DNA of 64,000 nucleotides from Magnetospira sp. QH-2. Its GTDB lineage: Bacteria; Pseudomonadota; Alphaproteobacteria; Rhodospirillales; Magnetospiraceae. The position numbers and the translations under genes were made by a program. This document shows, in pieces, positions 1 to 9,670 of this stretch (the stretch's first letter is position 1; every line of letters begins with the position of its first letter). The stretch is taken from assembly GCF_000968135.1 (NCBI RefSeq), contig NZ_FO538765.1, positions 2,185,819 through 2,249,818 of the forward strand, given 5' to 3'. The notes beneath the pieces are model-generated. The model did no database searches and was not told the origin of the DNA. It saw only the letters and a list, made by a program, of their open reading frames with translations.

Positions 1-58
1 TGGCATCGAACTAACCTGCGGCATAAGTCACTTACTCCAAGACGCAACGGCAAAGGAC

Positions 59-1168
59 ATGTTCGGCATGCGCGGCATCAAGACCCTGACCATCCTGGCG
101 ACCCTTATGGCGGGAAGCCTGATTCTGACTCCCGAGGCCCCGGCTCAAACCGAGGAAGGGCAAGTGCGCGCCCAAGGCAAGGTCATCAACAGGGGCAAGG
201 GCGATGAAGGCCCCCAACGACGTCTGCTGAAGGGCCCGAAAGATCCGCGCGAGGCCATGCGCAGCCTGGTCCAGAACATCAGCAAATTCACCCGCCGCTA
301 TAACCGAAACTTTCTAGTCGTGGCACAGAACCCCTTGGGGCTGGTGGTCAAGACCGATCTCGACGATCCCACCGCCCAACTGCCCGCCCGGACCTTCAAC
401 CAGGCCATTGACGGCATCTTGCAAGAGGGCGTGTGGTACGGCGTGCCGGAAATTGGCAAGCCGGTAACAAAAGCGCGCAACACCAAAGCTCTGGAACTGC
501 TGAACCTGGCCAAGCAATCCGCCCTTCCGGTTTTTGTCGTCGATTATGTGGGCACCGCCAAACAGGCCTATGAGGTGCTGGACAAGGCCAACAAGAAAGG
601 CTTTGTCGCCGCCCCCGCCTTTGCCCGAGGTCAAGCCTTGAACAGCCTGCCAAAAGTCCCGCGCCGCCCCTATCGGGAAAACGCCAAGTCCGTCATCGGC
701 CTGAAGGATGTCCGCAACTTTTTCATGCTGCCCGATTCAACCGCCTTTGGGCGTCAGGACGAGTTCGCCTTGAAGGTACATGAAACCAACTATGATGCGG
801 TGATCGTCGATGTGCAGCACGGGCGGTCCCCGTTAAGCAAACGCGCGGTGGAAACCCTGAAATATAAGAAAAGCGGTGCCAAGCGGTTGGTACTGGCTTC
901 CATGAATGTCGGCGTTACGGGCAGCTATCGCTATTACTGGAAGGACGGCTGGGGCGAAGGCTCCCCGGCCTGGGTGGATTCCCCCTACCCCGGCCAGCCG
1001 GATTCCTATTACGCCCAGTACTGGAATCCCGAATGGCAGCAGATCCTGACCGGGAACACCAATTCCTACGTCTATGGGATCATCGCCCAGGGGTTCGACG
1101 GCGTGGTCTTGGAAGGCCTCGACGTCTACCACTTCTTCGAGGGCGACATCGAGGCCGATCCGTTGTGA
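59..1168 (+). CDS. Exported GH114-like (TM1410-type) TIM-barrel protein
   Basis: A protein of 369 residues. The N-terminus is a signal peptide: basic residues, then a hydrophobic stretch at about 8-25 and an A-x-A-like site near residue 29, so it is probably periplasmic or secreted. The remainder resembles the TM1410/GH114 family (endo-alpha-1,4-polygalactosaminidase type). Recognisable strand ends are YDAVIVDVQ (about 242-250) and, near the C-terminus, the family-typical segments YYAQYWNPEWQ and GFDGVVLEGLDVYHFF with an acidic residue in the last strand. Such enzymes cut amino-sugar exopolysaccharides. Whether this one is active is not known; the acidic strand-end residues are present. The start at 59 follows an AAAGGA ribosome site. 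It is convergent with and abuts the small gene that follows. Confidence 0.6.
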   Translation: MFGMRGIKTLTILATLMAGSLILTPEAPAQTEEGQVRAQGKVINRGKGDEGPQRRLLKGPKDPREAMRSLVQNISKFTRRYNRNFLVVAQNPLGLVVKTDLDDPTAQLPARTFNQAIDGILQEGVWYGVPEIGKPVTKARNTKALELLNLAKQSALPVFVVDYVGTAKQAYEVLDKANKKGFVAAPAFARGQALNSLPKVPRRPYRENAKSVIGLKDVRNFFMLPDSTAFGRQDEFALKVHETNYDAVIVDVQHGRSPLSKRAVETLKYKKSGAKRLVLASMNVGVTGSYRYYWKDGWGEGSPAWVDSPYPGQPDSYYAQYWNPEWQQILTGNTNSYVYGIIAQGFDGVVLEGLDVYHFFEGDIEADPL

Positions 1169-1405
1169 TCAGTTGGCGGCTTCTTGCACCGCTTCGACCA
1201 CGAAACCCTGCTCCGCCGGATAACGTCGGGTGATTTTGGCCCGCGCTTCGTCGGCGCTGTCGGCGTTGATCCGCAACACCTGAGTCTCACCCCACCGGTC
1301 TTCGTAAAGGCTGTGGGATTCGTGGTTTGCGAGCTTCTCACGCACCGTTGTGTTGACGAATCGAACATCAAAAGCGCGAAGCTCTCCATTCGGCGGCTGG
1401 TACAT
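1169..1405 (-). CDS. Small conserved-looking protein of unknown function
   Basis: A 78-residue soluble protein that I do not recognise. It has no signal peptide, membrane segment or cysteine. Features are a basic, Asn-rich N-terminal half and a helix with the pattern ADSADEARAKITRRYP. Starting at 1405 gives an ATG preceded by GGAAGGAAA; a longer reading from a GTG at 1435 adds ten residues without a better ribosome site. Its stop codon is immediately next to the stop of the GH114-like gene. It has a long upstream non-coding region with a perfect 14-bp palindrome. Confidence 0.55.
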   Translation of the reverse strand: MYQPPNGELRAFDVRFVNTTVREKLANHESHSLYEDRWGETQVLRINADSADEARAKITRRYPAEQGFVVEAVQEAAN

Positions 1406-1875
1406 CCTTGGTTTCCTTCCAACTTCCCTGAACACGCGACCCTATTTCAGCCTTGATACGCGGCACACACCACGCAGCATTAATGCTGATCGACTTTAGT
1501 TAAGGAATTATTACGACGTTTTCCAGGGTTGCAAGGAAATTTTTGCAAATTTTTTAATGCCGCGGCGCAATAAAATGCCTCAACGACGGTCGAATTCAGT
1601 TGAAGCCGACCCAGCCGAGGTCCGGCAAATCTGCGTGACTCTATTGATACCGATCGTGTTTTTCGTGTTGGATCGGTTCTGATCCCATGCGACGGGCCCC
1701 AAGGCGACGTCAACGACCCTCCCACGAAGAGAGCGAAAAAATTGTATCGTTCTTGTGAGTTTGCGGTGTGGATCACGTTCTGTTTGATCGAATCCGATCT
1801 AAAACGACGCGACCGATTCCAATAGGGTCGTGCAGGTCCAACGGGTCCGATTGGACCCGACACGCGCGAAAGGCT
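1406..1875. other. Non-coding gap of about 470 bp
   Basis: No convincing gene was found. An open frame on the minus strand (1480-1863) has odd, low-complexity composition, no ribosome site and no recognisable domain. Two symmetrical sites are present: a perfect palindrome at 1475-1488, and a 7-bp stem with GATT loop at 1842-1859 just past the stop codon of the Hpt gene. The stem could be its transcription end, but it lacks a T-run. The region is more AT-rich than its neighbours. Confidence 0.5.
1475..1488. promoter_or_regulatory. Perfect 14-bp palindrome (possible operator)
   Basis: The sequence CAGCATTAATGCTG is its own reverse complement. It lies 70 bp upstream of the small gene ending at 1169, where a promoter-proximal dimeric regulator site would be expected. 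No regulator is identified; function is inferred from symmetry and position only. Confidence 0.3.
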
Positions 1876-2370
1876 TTAGGCGCCGACCTTCTGCAATACC
1901 AATTCGAGGCCACGCACCAGACTCTCGCCTGATTTTCCGCCATCGCCGGTCATCTGATTCAGAATGATCAACTGGACCGCATTGATATGGAGTTGAATGA
2001 CCTCCATCTCCTTCTCATTGGGAGTTTCCAGATGTTCAAGGAACCGGCAAAGCTGGTAGCAGACCTGGGTGATCAGCGGGTAATTGAAACTGCCGCCTTG
2101 GCCCTTCATATCGTGGGCCACCCCAAAAATGCTCTTCAGCGCGTTGGTTTTTTCTTCGTCATTGCCGTTGGCCAGCAGGTCATAAGCCCCCTGAAGGGCA
2201 TCCAAATCAGCCTGAACCCAGTCCAGATAGTCTTCGGCCATATCGGCGATTACCATCTCCGCCTTGGCAAGAGTCGCGGCATCGACCCCACCCCCGGCGC
2301 CGGGAGGGCCAACCTTGTTTTTCAGCAAATTCGGGGGCTGAATGATTTCGCCTTTGGCTTCTTCGGACAT
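1876..2370 (-). CDS. Histidine phosphotransfer (Hpt) domain protein
   Basis: A 164-residue cytoplasmic protein. After a flexible, Pro/Gly-rich N-terminus comes a helical bundle with the phosphotransfer signature AHDMKGQGG, which makes His86 the likely phosphate carrier. Downstream helices (about 95-160) complete the bundle. The start at 2370 is the first ATG followed by a normal N-terminus; upstream readings are basic and unlikely. It lies 103 bp downstream of a single-domain receiver protein on the same strand, with a receiver-kinase-receiver hybrid sensor further upstream. The three could form one phosphorelay. Partner assignment is an inference. Confidence 0.75.
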   Translation of the reverse strand: MSEEAKGEIIQPPNLLKNKVGPPGAGGGVDAATLAKAEMVIADMAEDYLDWVQADLDALQGAYDLLANGNDEEKTNALKSIFGVAHDMKGQGGSFNYPLITQVCYQLCRFLEHLETPNEKEMEVIQLHINAVQLIILNQMTGDGGKSGESLVRGLELVLQKVGA

Positions 2371-2473
2371 GCCTTCGATCCATTTGGTTGTGACCAGCGG
2401 CCTTCGTGAACCCACATTAACGGTGGAGACCCGGCTGCCGCAAGTATCCAGCCGGTCGAATTGACACTTTCCC

Positions 2474-3001
2474 TTACACGGACAGGCTTTCCGTCCGCTT
2501 CTCCATGCCCCCGAAGTCCTGTTGAATCCGACGGCGGTCCGGTCCCACATAGGCGGAACTATCGATAAAGGCTGTCGGACGCTCCAGCACTTCGATGAGC
2601 GCGCCAATCAGGGTTCTCGGGGAAATGGGTTTCGGCAGCAAGTCATTGACACCCGCGTCCCGGGCCATGGCCGGCAGGGTCCCCCCTGCCTTGCTGGAGA
2701 CCATCAACACCGGGATCTTGCGCCACTCCGCCTCAAGGGGGGTATCGCGGCGGATGCGGCGAACGCATTCCAGGCCGTCCATGCCCTCCATCTTCCAATC
2801 GACAATGGCCAGGTCGGCATTGAACCCCTGCAACACTTCCAAAGCATCGTCGCCGTTATCCACTTCACGGATTTCGCTGACGCCCCCATGCTTCAAAATG
2901 GTGGTCAACAAGGTGCGAAAGTGGATGTTGTCCTCCACGATCAGAATGTTTAGTCCCTGCAGATTTCCGTCAACCATAAATCCCATGCCCCTCCCGTGCA
3001 T
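2474..3001 (-). CDS. Single-domain response regulator (CheY-like receiver)
   Basis: A 175-residue receiver protein with no output domain. It has the acidic pair E-D at about 23-24, phospho-acceptor Asp68 in AIVDWKMEGMDG, the S-S in VLMVSSK and the Lys of LLPKPI. A C-terminal tail of about 35 residues contains YVGPDRRR, a motif I associate with alphaproteobacterial stand-alone receivers. Three in-frame ATGs occur at the N-terminus (3001, 2986, 2977). The first follows GGGAGGGG and the third follows another GGGAGGGG at a better distance, so the exact start is uncertain. It probably exchanges phosphate with the neighbouring Hpt protein. Confidence 0.8.
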   Translation of the reverse strand: MHGRGMGFMVDGNLQGLNILIVEDNIHFRTLLTTILKHGGVSEIREVDNGDDALEVLQGFNADLAIVDWKMEGMDGLECVRRIRRDTPLEAEWRKIPVLMVSSKAGGTLPAMARDAGVNDLLPKPISPRTLIGALIEVLERPTAFIDSSAYVGPDRRRIQQDFGGMEKRTESLSV

Positions 3002-3115
3002 TGCTCCCCTCCCATGCGGCCCCCCAGCCGATGATGAGAGAGGTTCTCAGCTCCAGTCTATACTTTTGAGAAGGGGTCCGACAAGCCCCTGATCACGGGA
3101 TGGATACTTTCCCCG

Positions 3116-3799
3116 TCACCAAGGAATGGGCTGGCCGTCGTAATTATAGAAACGACCGTTCAATTCTCCGGCGGGCTTGGACAGGACCTTGCGCAATCCC
3201 GAAACGCTTTCGTCCACGTCGATCAAGGCATTGGGTCCGCCCATGTCGGTCCGCACCCAGCCGGGATGCAACATGGTCACACAGACGTCCCGTTTGAGCA
3301 AATCCACCGAAAGACTTTTCATGGCCGCGTTGAGGGCAGCCTTGGACGTGCGATAGATATACGAGCCGCCGGAGGAATTATCGCTCATGCTGCCCATCTT
3401 GCTTGAAAGGGCCGCGATCTGCCTGCCCTCGGATCGGGCCACATGGTCCAGAAACGCCTCGGCCACCTTCACCGGGGCCATAAGGTTGGTCCAAAGCACC
3501 TCTTCCCAGGCCTTGTAATCCAGCCCCCCCAAAGTGCAGGGTCTTGGGCCATAGACCCCGGCATTGAGCAACAGCAGGTCAATGGATTCTTTCTTCCACA
3601 ATTTGGCCAGGCCATGCACCCGGTCGAAATCGAGCACATCCATATCGCGGATCACCACATCACCCTCGATGGCTTTCAAGGCTTTGGCTTTTTTTGGCTG
3701 ACGACAGGTGGCCAGAACGCGCCAGCCATCCGCAGCACATTGTCGCGCGAATTCAAGGCCGATCCCGTTTCCGGCGCCGGTAATGAGGACTGTCGGCAT
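3116..3799 (-). CDS. Short-chain dehydrogenase/reductase
   Basis: A 227-residue SDR of classical size. The nucleotide-binding motif TGAGNGIG is at about residues 7-14, followed by NAG in strand 4 (LLLNAGVYGP) and the catalytic Y-x-x-x-K as YRTSK, with Ser in the preceding SGGSY segment. It resembles cytosolic SDRs acting on carbonyls of unknown identity, with NADP(H) plausible from the basic residues after strand 2 (CRQPKKAK). The start at 3799 sits 6 nt after an AGGAAG ribosome site. It lies between the receiver gene and the hybrid kinase on the same strand; no functional link is evident. Confidence 0.8.
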   Translation of the reverse strand: MPTVLITGAGNGIGLEFARQCAADGWRVLATCRQPKKAKALKAIEGDVVIRDMDVLDFDRVHGLAKLWKKESIDLLLLNAGVYGPRPCTLGGLDYKAWEEVLWTNLMAPVKVAEAFLDHVARSEGRQIAALSSKMGSMSDNSSGGSYIYRTSKAALNAAMKSLSVDLLKRDVCVTMLHPGWVRTDMGGPNALIDVDESVSGLRKVLSKPAGELNGRFYNYDGQPIPW

Positions 3800-3871
3800 A
3801 AAAGAGCTTCCTTCGCACTGATTCGGGATGCGCCCATTAGGCGGCAATCAATTGTTCACCGCAAGACCGGA

Positions 3872-5677
3872 TTAACGGCGCGCGGCGTCCGCCAACCGAT
3901 TCAGGAAATCGCTCAATTCGGGGCTAGGCTCACTATCATCCCGACCCGGCTGTTTGGACGGCTCGGGACAGGACGCCGCTGCAGGAACATCTCGCAGATG
4001 GACCTGTTCTCCCATTACCTCGTTGATGGTTTCGAGCATGGCGCTGAAATCGATGGGCTTGACCACGCTGGCATCCATGCCCGCATCGAGAAAATCATTC
4101 AGATGAGACGGTGTCACGTCGGCGGTAACCGCCACCACCGGGACGTCGCACCGAGGGGCACCAAGGCGGCGGATGGCCCGTGTGGCATCAAGCCCGTCCA
4201 TTTCAGGCATATGCACATCCATTAACACGAGATCAAACGCCCATTCTTCGGCCAGCTTCAAGGCTTCGACACCGTTGGAGGCCAAATTGACCTCATGGCC
4301 CAGCGGCCACAGCATATTGGCGATCAATTGCTGATTGATCCGATTGTCTTCGGCGACCAAAACTCGCAACGAGCGTTGTGCCCGGTACTTGAGGATCTGA
4401 TCGGAAGGTTCTTCCCCGGTTGGCGAGTGCCCCAAGGAGCAGGGAATAGTAAACCAAAAACGGCTGCCTGATTCTGATTCGCTGCTGAATCCGATGTCAC
4501 CGCCCATCAGTTCCACCAGATGCCGACAAATGGCCAGCCCCAATCCCGAGCCACCGAAACGACGGGCCGTGGTGGCGTCTGCCTGAGAAAAGCGTTCGAA
4601 CAGCTTGGGGTGGAGTGCCTCGGGAATGCCAATCCCGGTATCGACGACCTCGAACTTTAGCAGCGTGCCGTTTCCGTGATCAGGAGTGTGGCTGACATGA
4701 ATCGAGACCCCACCCGTTTGGGTGAACTTCAAGGCGTTGCCGGTCAAATTGAACAAGATTTGTCGAATGCGCACGGCGTCGGCGTTGAGACCTTCGGGTA
4801 ACCCTTCCTCAAAGGAAAGATCGAAATGAAGGCCTTTTTCCTGGGCTTTGGGAAGCATCAGTTTTTGCAGATCGCGGACCAGCTGTTCCAAATTGAAATC
4901 GATCAGGTCCAATTCCAGGCGCCCAGCCTCCAGCCGCGACATATCCAGGATATCATTGAGAATTCGCAGCAACATCTCGCCCGACTCATGGATCATGCCG
5001 ACGTATTCGCTGGCCTTGGGATCCAGGTCCATTTCCTTGAGTAAGTCGGCCATGCCCAGCACACCGGTCAATGGTGTGCGGATCTCATGACTCATGGTGG
5101 CCAAAAACTCGCTCTTGCTGCGATCGGCCGCCTCGGCTTTTTCTTTTTCCCGGAAATACTCGGTGGTCAGTTTTTCCAGCCGTTCGGCCTGTTCTTGCAG
5201 GCTGTGCCGGGAGATTTCCAATTCCGAGATATACTGGGTCAGGGTGCGTTCGGTGCGGGCCCGTTCGATGGCATAGCGGATGGTCCGATCAAGGATCGGT
5301 GGCGCCACCTCATCCTTGACCAGGTAGTCCTGCGCTCCCTCGCGCAATACCAGGAGCGCCGTTTCCTCGTTATCCATGCCGGTCAGCACCACCAGCGGCA
5401 CATTGGGCAGATGAGCGCGCGCGCGTGCCACGGTTTTTGCGCCAAAGGAATCCGGCAGGGACAGATCCAACAGCACCACGTCGAATTCTTCCCGATCAGC
5501 CCGGGCCAATCCGGCTTCCAGGGACGTTTCCGCCGCCGTTTCATAGCGGATACGGTAGATCTCCCGCAGGTGTTCGCGTACGAGCACCGCGTCCCCAGGA
5601 TTATCCTCGACGATTAAAACCCGAATGACGGGCGGTGGCCCTTCGTCGTGCAAAGCGGGACTCCCCAATTGCTCCAC
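3872..5677 (-). CDS. Hybrid histidine kinase, REC-HisKA-HATPase-REC
   Basis: A 601-residue soluble kinase with no membrane segments. Order: receiver (about 17-140, phospho-Asp71 in [11 protein letters not shown]), coiled coil (145-185), HisKA with [13 protein letters not shown] (His197), HATPase with the N-box GNALKF and DTGIGIP and GSGLGLAI boxes (up to about 410), then a second receiver (about 430-555, [12 protein letters not shown]). A front-end receiver implies the input is another phosphorelay rather than a ligand. The C-terminal receiver needs an Hpt partner, and an Hpt protein and a lone receiver are encoded just downstream. It is transcribed away from mgtE on the same strand, with a 43-bp gap. 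Confidence 0.9.
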   Translation of the reverse strand: MEQLGSPALHDEGPPPVIRVLIVEDNPGDAVLVREHLREIYRIRYETAAETSLEAGLARADREEFDVVLLDLSLPDSFGAKTVARARAHLPNVPLVVLTGMDNEETALLVLREGAQDYLVKDEVAPPILDRTIRYAIERARTERTLTQYISELEISRHSLQEQAERLEKLTTEYFREKEKAEAADRSKSEFLATMSHEIRTPLTGVLGMADLLKEMDLDPKASEYVGMIHESGEMLLRILNDILDMSRLEAGRLELDLIDFNLEQLVRDLQKLMLPKAQEKGLHFDLSFEEGLPEGLNADAVRIRQILFNLTGNALKFTQTGGVSIHVSHTPDHGNGTLLKFEVVDTGIGIPEALHPKLFERFSQADATTARRFGGSGLGLAICRHLVELMGGDIGFSSESESGSRFWFTIPCSLGHSPTGEEPSDQILKYRAQRSLRVLVAEDNRINQQLIANMLWPLGHEVNLASNGVEALKLAEEWAFDLVLMDVHMPEMDGLDATRAIRRLGAPRCDVPVVAVTADVTPSHLNDFLDAGMDASVVKPIDFSAMLETINEVMGEQVHLRDVPAAASCPEPSKQPGRDDSEPSPELSDFLNRLADAARR

Positions 5678-5720
5678 CTAAGTATAACCAAATTGTTATG
5701 TTTGCCGAGTCCTCCGATCA

Positions 5721-7118
5721 TCACCCCAGAGCGAGAGCGGCCAACCCGAGAAACGAGAAAAAGCCCACCACATCGGTCACCGTCGTCAAAAACACCGTGG
5801 AAGCAATCGCCGGATCGATCCCCATCCGGTCAAGGACCAGCGGGATGGTCGCCCCGGCCACGGCGGCGACAATCATATTGAACACCATGGCCCCGGCGAT
5901 AATGCCACCAACCAATGGCTCGCCAAACCAGCCCCAGGCCACCAAGCCGGTGAGAATGGCGAAAACAACACCATTGCCAATGCCCACCAAGGTTTCCTTG
6001 CCCAGCACTCGCATGGCGCTGTCCGGCGTTACATCGCGGGTTGCCAGGGCGCGGACCATGACAGTCAGGGTCTGAGTCCCGGCGTTGCCGCCCATGGAGG
6101 CAACAATGGGCATGAGCACCGCCAAGGCGACCATCTGTTCAATGGTGGCATCGAATAGACCAATCACCAACGAGGCCAGCACCGCCGTACCCAGGTTAAC
6201 CAGCAACCAGGTGAATCGTGACCGGGCGGTTTGCCATACGCCACTGAACAGGTCGTCCTCGGCCACACCGGCCAGACGCAATACATCCTCTTCCTGTTCC
6301 TCTTGAATAACATCCACCACGTCATCGATAGTGATGGTACCCACCAGCCGGCCGTTGTCATCGACCACCGGTGCCGAGACCAGATCGCGCTGACTGAACA
6401 GATAGGCCACTTCTTCTTGATCCGTTGCCGCCGGGACGGGGTCCGTGTCCTGTTGTAGGATATCCGATAGCGCGACGGCGCGACGGGACCGGAGCAACCG
6501 ATTGAGAGCCACGGTGCCCACCGGATGGTGACGGGGGTCGACCACGTATATGTCGTAAAAATCCTCGGGCAGTGTCTCCCCTTTTCCCTCCCCTTCTTCC
6601 TGGTCGGCAACGGCTCTCAGGTGATCAATGCATTCTCCGACGGACCAAAACTCCGGTACCGCCACCAGTTCATGGCTCATCAATCGTCCAGCGGAGAATT
6701 CCGGATAAGTCAGGCTTTCCTCGATCAGCGCCCGGTCGCCTTCCGGCAAAGCTTCCAGAACTTCCTGGCGCTCGCCTTCGTCCAGATCCTCGATCAGATC
6801 AACGGCATCATCGGAGGCCATCTCATGAACCACCGCCGCCAGGGCTTCAGGCTCCAAGTGATCGATGACCTCTTCGCGCACCCGCTCGTCCAGGGCGGAT
6901 AAGGCCTCCGGCTCCAAAGGTTCGCCCGGCAGATCAATCAGGTCTAGGCGCAGATCAGACGGAAGCTGTTCGATCAGATCGGCGGTATCGGCATAGTGCA
7001 GCGGCCTGATCAGGTCACTGGCCTTTTCCTGGTCTCCCTGTTCAAGGGCCGAAGCAACCTCGCCGATCAAACCCTCCGGCAGATTGACCAAATCGTCGTT
7101 TTTATTCGGCGGCGTCAT
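5721..7118 (-). CDS. mgtE: Magnesium transporter MgtE
   Basis: A 465-residue inner-membrane Mg2+ channel/transporter. The acidic N-terminal domain (to about 130) and tandem CBS domains (about 130-260) form the Mg2+ sensor. About five transmembrane helices follow (about 285-465), including the conserved GGNAGTQT motif in the pore region. Its ATG overlaps the stop codon of maeB (ATGA arrangement), so the two are probably translated together. MaeB needs a divalent metal, which could explain the pairing, though that is speculation. No leader riboswitch is visible because the start lies inside the maeB end. Confidence 0.95.
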   Translation of the reverse strand: MTPPNKNDDLVNLPEGLIGEVASALEQGDQEKASDLIRPLHYADTADLIEQLPSDLRLDLIDLPGEPLEPEALSALDERVREEVIDHLEPEALAAVVHEMASDDAVDLIEDLDEGERQEVLEALPEGDRALIEESLTYPEFSAGRLMSHELVAVPEFWSVGECIDHLRAVADQEEGEGKGETLPEDFYDIYVVDPRHHPVGTVALNRLLRSRRAVALSDILQQDTDPVPAATDQEEVAYLFSQRDLVSAPVVDDNGRLVGTITIDDVVDVIQEEQEEDVLRLAGVAEDDLFSGVWQTARSRFTWLLVNLGTAVLASLVIGLFDATIEQMVALAVLMPIVASMGGNAGTQTLTVMVRALATRDVTPDSAMRVLGKETLVGIGNGVVFAILTGLVAWGWFGEPLVGGIIAGAMVFNMIVAAVAGATIPLVLDRMGIDPAIASTVFLTTVTDVVGFFSFLGLAALALG

Positions 7119-9388
7119 TCGGCCTCCTGGGCGCCGACCACGGCCAAGGCACTGATATTGACCACGCCGCGCACGGTGGCGGAAGGCGTCAGGATATGGG
7201 CCGGACGGTCAACGCCGATCAGGATCGGCCCCACCGGTAAACCATCGGCCAACATCTTGACCAGGTTATAGGCGATGTTGGCCGCATCCAGGGTCGGCAT
7301 GACCAACAGGTTGGCGCGCCCCTTCAGTCGCGAATTGGGGAAAATCCGTTCGCGGATGGTTTGCGACAGGGCGGAATCCGAATGCATCTCGCCTTCCACT
7401 TCCAAATCCGGGGCCATCTCATGCAGCAAACGCAGGGCCTCGCGCATTTTCTCCGCCGAGGGCGTCCGGCCCGATCCGAAGTTGGAATGGGAAAGAAGCG
7501 CCGCCTTGGGCTCGACACCAAAATGCCGCACCGCGTTGGCGGCCAGCAGAGTCATCTCGGCCACCTGCTCGGCGGTTGGATCCGGCGTGACATTGGTATC
7601 GCAAATGAACAGATTGCCCTTGGGCGTGATCAACAAGTTGATGGCCGAGGCCTCGTTGACCCCGGGGGCCAGACCGATCACGTCCATCACATGGTTCAGA
7701 TGCCGCTGATAGCGTCCGGTGGTGCCGCAGACCATGGCATCGGCCTCCCCGCTCTTGACCATCAGCGCCGCCACCAAGCTGGGACGGCCACGCACCATGG
7801 AGGCCGCCAGATCCGGCGACACGCCCTCGCGCTGCATAAGATCATGGTAGAGCTGCGCCAGGGACTCCAGACGCGGATCACGGGGCAATTCGAGGATATC
7901 CACGTCATCTTCCAGGCTGTAGCGCAGGCCCAGGTCCTGGACCTTGTCGGCGATGATCTCGCGACGACCGATCAGGATCGGCTTGGCCAACCCGTCATCG
8001 ATCAACACCTGAACGGCGCGCAGCACCCGGTCTTCCTCGCCCTCGCCATAGATGACGCTGCGCGGGTCCTGGCGGGCCTTGTCGAACACCGGCTTCATGA
8101 CCATGCCGGTGCGGAACACGAAGCGTTCCAAACGCTCCTCGTAAGCTTTGAAGTCCTTGATGGGCCGCCGGGCAACGCCTGTCTCCATGGCCGCCCGGGC
8201 CACCGCCGGGGCCACATGGGAGATCAATCGCGGATCAAAGGGCTTGGGGATAAGGAATTCGGGCCCGAATTTCAGTTCCTGGCCCGGATAGGCAATGGAG
8301 ACCCGTTCGTCGGCCTCGGCCATGGCCAGATCGGCCAGGGCATTCACACAGGCCTTTTTCATTTCCTCGTTGATGGTCGTCGCCCCCACATCCAGGGCAC
8401 CACGGAAAATGAACGGGAAGCAGAGCACATTGTTGACCTGATTGGGATAGTCCGACCGCCCGGTGGCAATGATGGCGTCCGGGCGGGCCGCGCGGGCCAG
8501 CTCGGGCAGAATTTCCGGCTCCGGGTTGGCCAGGGCCAAGATCAGCGGCCTATCGGCCATCTTCTTGACCATTTCGGGTTTCAGCACCCGAGGCGCCGAC
8601 AGACCCAGGAAGATGTCCGCGCCATCAATCGCATCGTTCAGGCTCCGCGCCGCGGTCTTCACCGCGTAGCGGGCCTTGTAGGGGTCCATCTGCTCGGTGC
8701 GGCCCTCATAGACCACCCCGGCAATGTCGGTAACGATGATGTTTTCCTTCTTCAGACCCAAGGTAACCAGCATGTCGAGACAGGCCAAAGCCGCGGCCCC
8801 GGCACCGGAAGCCACCAGTTTGACCTGATCGAAGGACTTGCCGACCACTCGCAGACCATTGGTCACGGCGGCCCCGGCGATGATCGCCGTGCCATGCTGG
8901 TCGTCGTGGAACACCGGAATCCCCATGCGCTCGCGCAGCTTGCTCTCGACGATGAAGCATTCGGGCGCCTTGATATCTTCCAGATTGATACCGCCGAAGG
9001 TGGGCTCCAAGGCCGCGACGATATCCACCAGTTTGTCCGGGTCCAATTCATCCAGTTCGATGTCGAACACGTCGATCCCGGCGAATTTCTTGAACAATAC
9101 CCCCTTGCCTTCCATCACCGGCTTGGATGCCAGCGGCCCGATGGGTCCCAAGCCGAGCACCGCCGTGCCATTCGTGACCACCCCGACCAGATTGCCCCGG
9201 GCGGTCATCTGCGCCGCTTCGTCCGGATCGTCGACGATCAGTTCGCAAGCGGCAGCCACGCCTGGGGAATAGGCCAATGCCAGATCCCGTTGATTGGACA
9301 GGGGCTTGGTGGCGGTAACGGATATTTTTCCGGGAACCGGGGAGCGGTGATATTCGAGGGCGCCCTCGCGAAACTTATCGTCGTCCAT
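7115..9388 (-). CDS. maeB: NADP-dependent malic enzyme with phosphotransacetylase-like C-terminus
   Basis: A 757-residue MaeB. It oxidatively decarboxylates malate to pyruvate, giving NADPH. The N-terminal half (about 1-430) has malic enzyme motifs [16 protein letters not shown] and FHDDQHGTA and a Rossmann region VASGAGAAA. The C-terminal half (about 440-757) is the phosphate acetyltransferase-like domain usual for proteobacterial MaeB, normally regulatory (acetyl-CoA sensing). The start at 9388 ([14 protein letters not shown]) fits the family; a reading from 9430 adds 14 residues. It overlaps mgtE by the ATGA junction. A 26-residue basic leader is absent. Confidence 0.96.
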   Translation of the reverse strand: MDDDKFREGALEYHRSPVPGKISVTATKPLSNQRDLALAYSPGVAAACELIVDDPDEAAQMTARGNLVGVVTNGTAVLGLGPIGPLASKPVMEGKGVLFKKFAGIDVFDIELDELDPDKLVDIVAALEPTFGGINLEDIKAPECFIVESKLRERMGIPVFHDDQHGTAIIAGAAVTNGLRVVGKSFDQVKLVASGAGAAALACLDMLVTLGLKKENIIVTDIAGVVYEGRTEQMDPYKARYAVKTAARSLNDAIDGADIFLGLSAPRVLKPEMVKKMADRPLILALANPEPEILPELARAARPDAIIATGRSDYPNQVNNVLCFPFIFRGALDVGATTINEEMKKACVNALADLAMAEADERVSIAYPGQELKFGPEFLIPKPFDPRLISHVAPAVARAAMETGVARRPIKDFKAYEERLERFVFRTGMVMKPVFDKARQDPRSVIYGEGEEDRVLRAVQVLIDDGLAKPILIGRREIIADKVQDLGLRYSLEDDVDILELPRDPRLESLAQLYHDLMQREGVSPDLAASMVRGRPSLVAALMVKSGEADAMVCGTTGRYQRHLNHVMDVIGLAPGVNEASAINLLITPKGNLFICDTNVTPDPTAEQVAEMTLLAANAVRHFGVEPKAALLSHSNFGSGRTPSAEKMREALRLLHEMAPDLEVEGEMHSDSALSQTIRERIFPNSRLKGRANLLVMPTLDAANIAYNLVKMLADGLPVGPILIGVDRPAHILTPSATVRGVVNISALAVVGAQEAE

Positions 9389-9499
9389 GAAGCATTCTCC
9401 CGCAGGGGTAAGAAAGAAGGGCTTTCTCACTTATACCCCATCGGATTCATCCGAAGGTCGCTTTTTCATGGGTAAAACAGAATCTTGGGCTAAACGGTG

Positions 9500-9529
9500 A
9501 AGGCCCGCGCCATTTCGGCAGCGGGCCTT
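9500..9529 (-). terminator. Hairpin downstream of tRNA-Leu
   Basis: A 9-bp perfect stem (AAGGCCCGC, 9500-9508, with GCGGGCCTT, 9521-9529) and 12-nt loop lies 7 nt past the tRNA 3' end on the minus strand. The T-run after it is poor, so termination or processing-end function is tentative. Confidence 0.45.
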
Positions 9530-9536
9530 CGAATTT

Positions 9537-9623
9537 TGGTGCGGTCGAGAAGACTCGAACTTCCACCCTATTGCTAGGACAGCGACCTCAACGCTGCGCG
9601 TCTACCAGTTCCGCCACGACCGC
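9537..9623 (-). tRNA. tRNA-Leu, anticodon GAG
   Basis: Read on the minus strand, the 7-bp acceptor stem GCGGTCG pairs with CGACCGC, followed by discriminator A and an encoded CCA. The anticodon stem CAGCG/CGCTG encloses the loop TTGAGGT, giving anticodon GAG (reads CUC/CUU). A long variable arm (CCTA-GCAA-TAGG) marks it as class II, consistent with leucine. It sits alone between maeB and the oxygenase-like pair; no duplicated tRNA 3' end suggesting an integrated island was seen nearby. Confidence 0.95.
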
Positions 9624-9670
9624 ATCATGGACGCCTTGCGACGCCACAGAGCGCGGGGATAGCACCTTCA

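Noticed and set aside
1480-1863. A 127-codon open frame on the minus strand
   Set aside because: No ribosome site, low-complexity composition (repeated Gly-Pro and Arg-Ser), no recognisable domain; it lies in an AT-richer non-coding gap.
7361-9475. A 704-codon open frame opposite maeB
   Set aside because: It is antisense to a well-matched enzyme, is rich in His, Gln and Gly as expected for a mirror frame, and has no domain.
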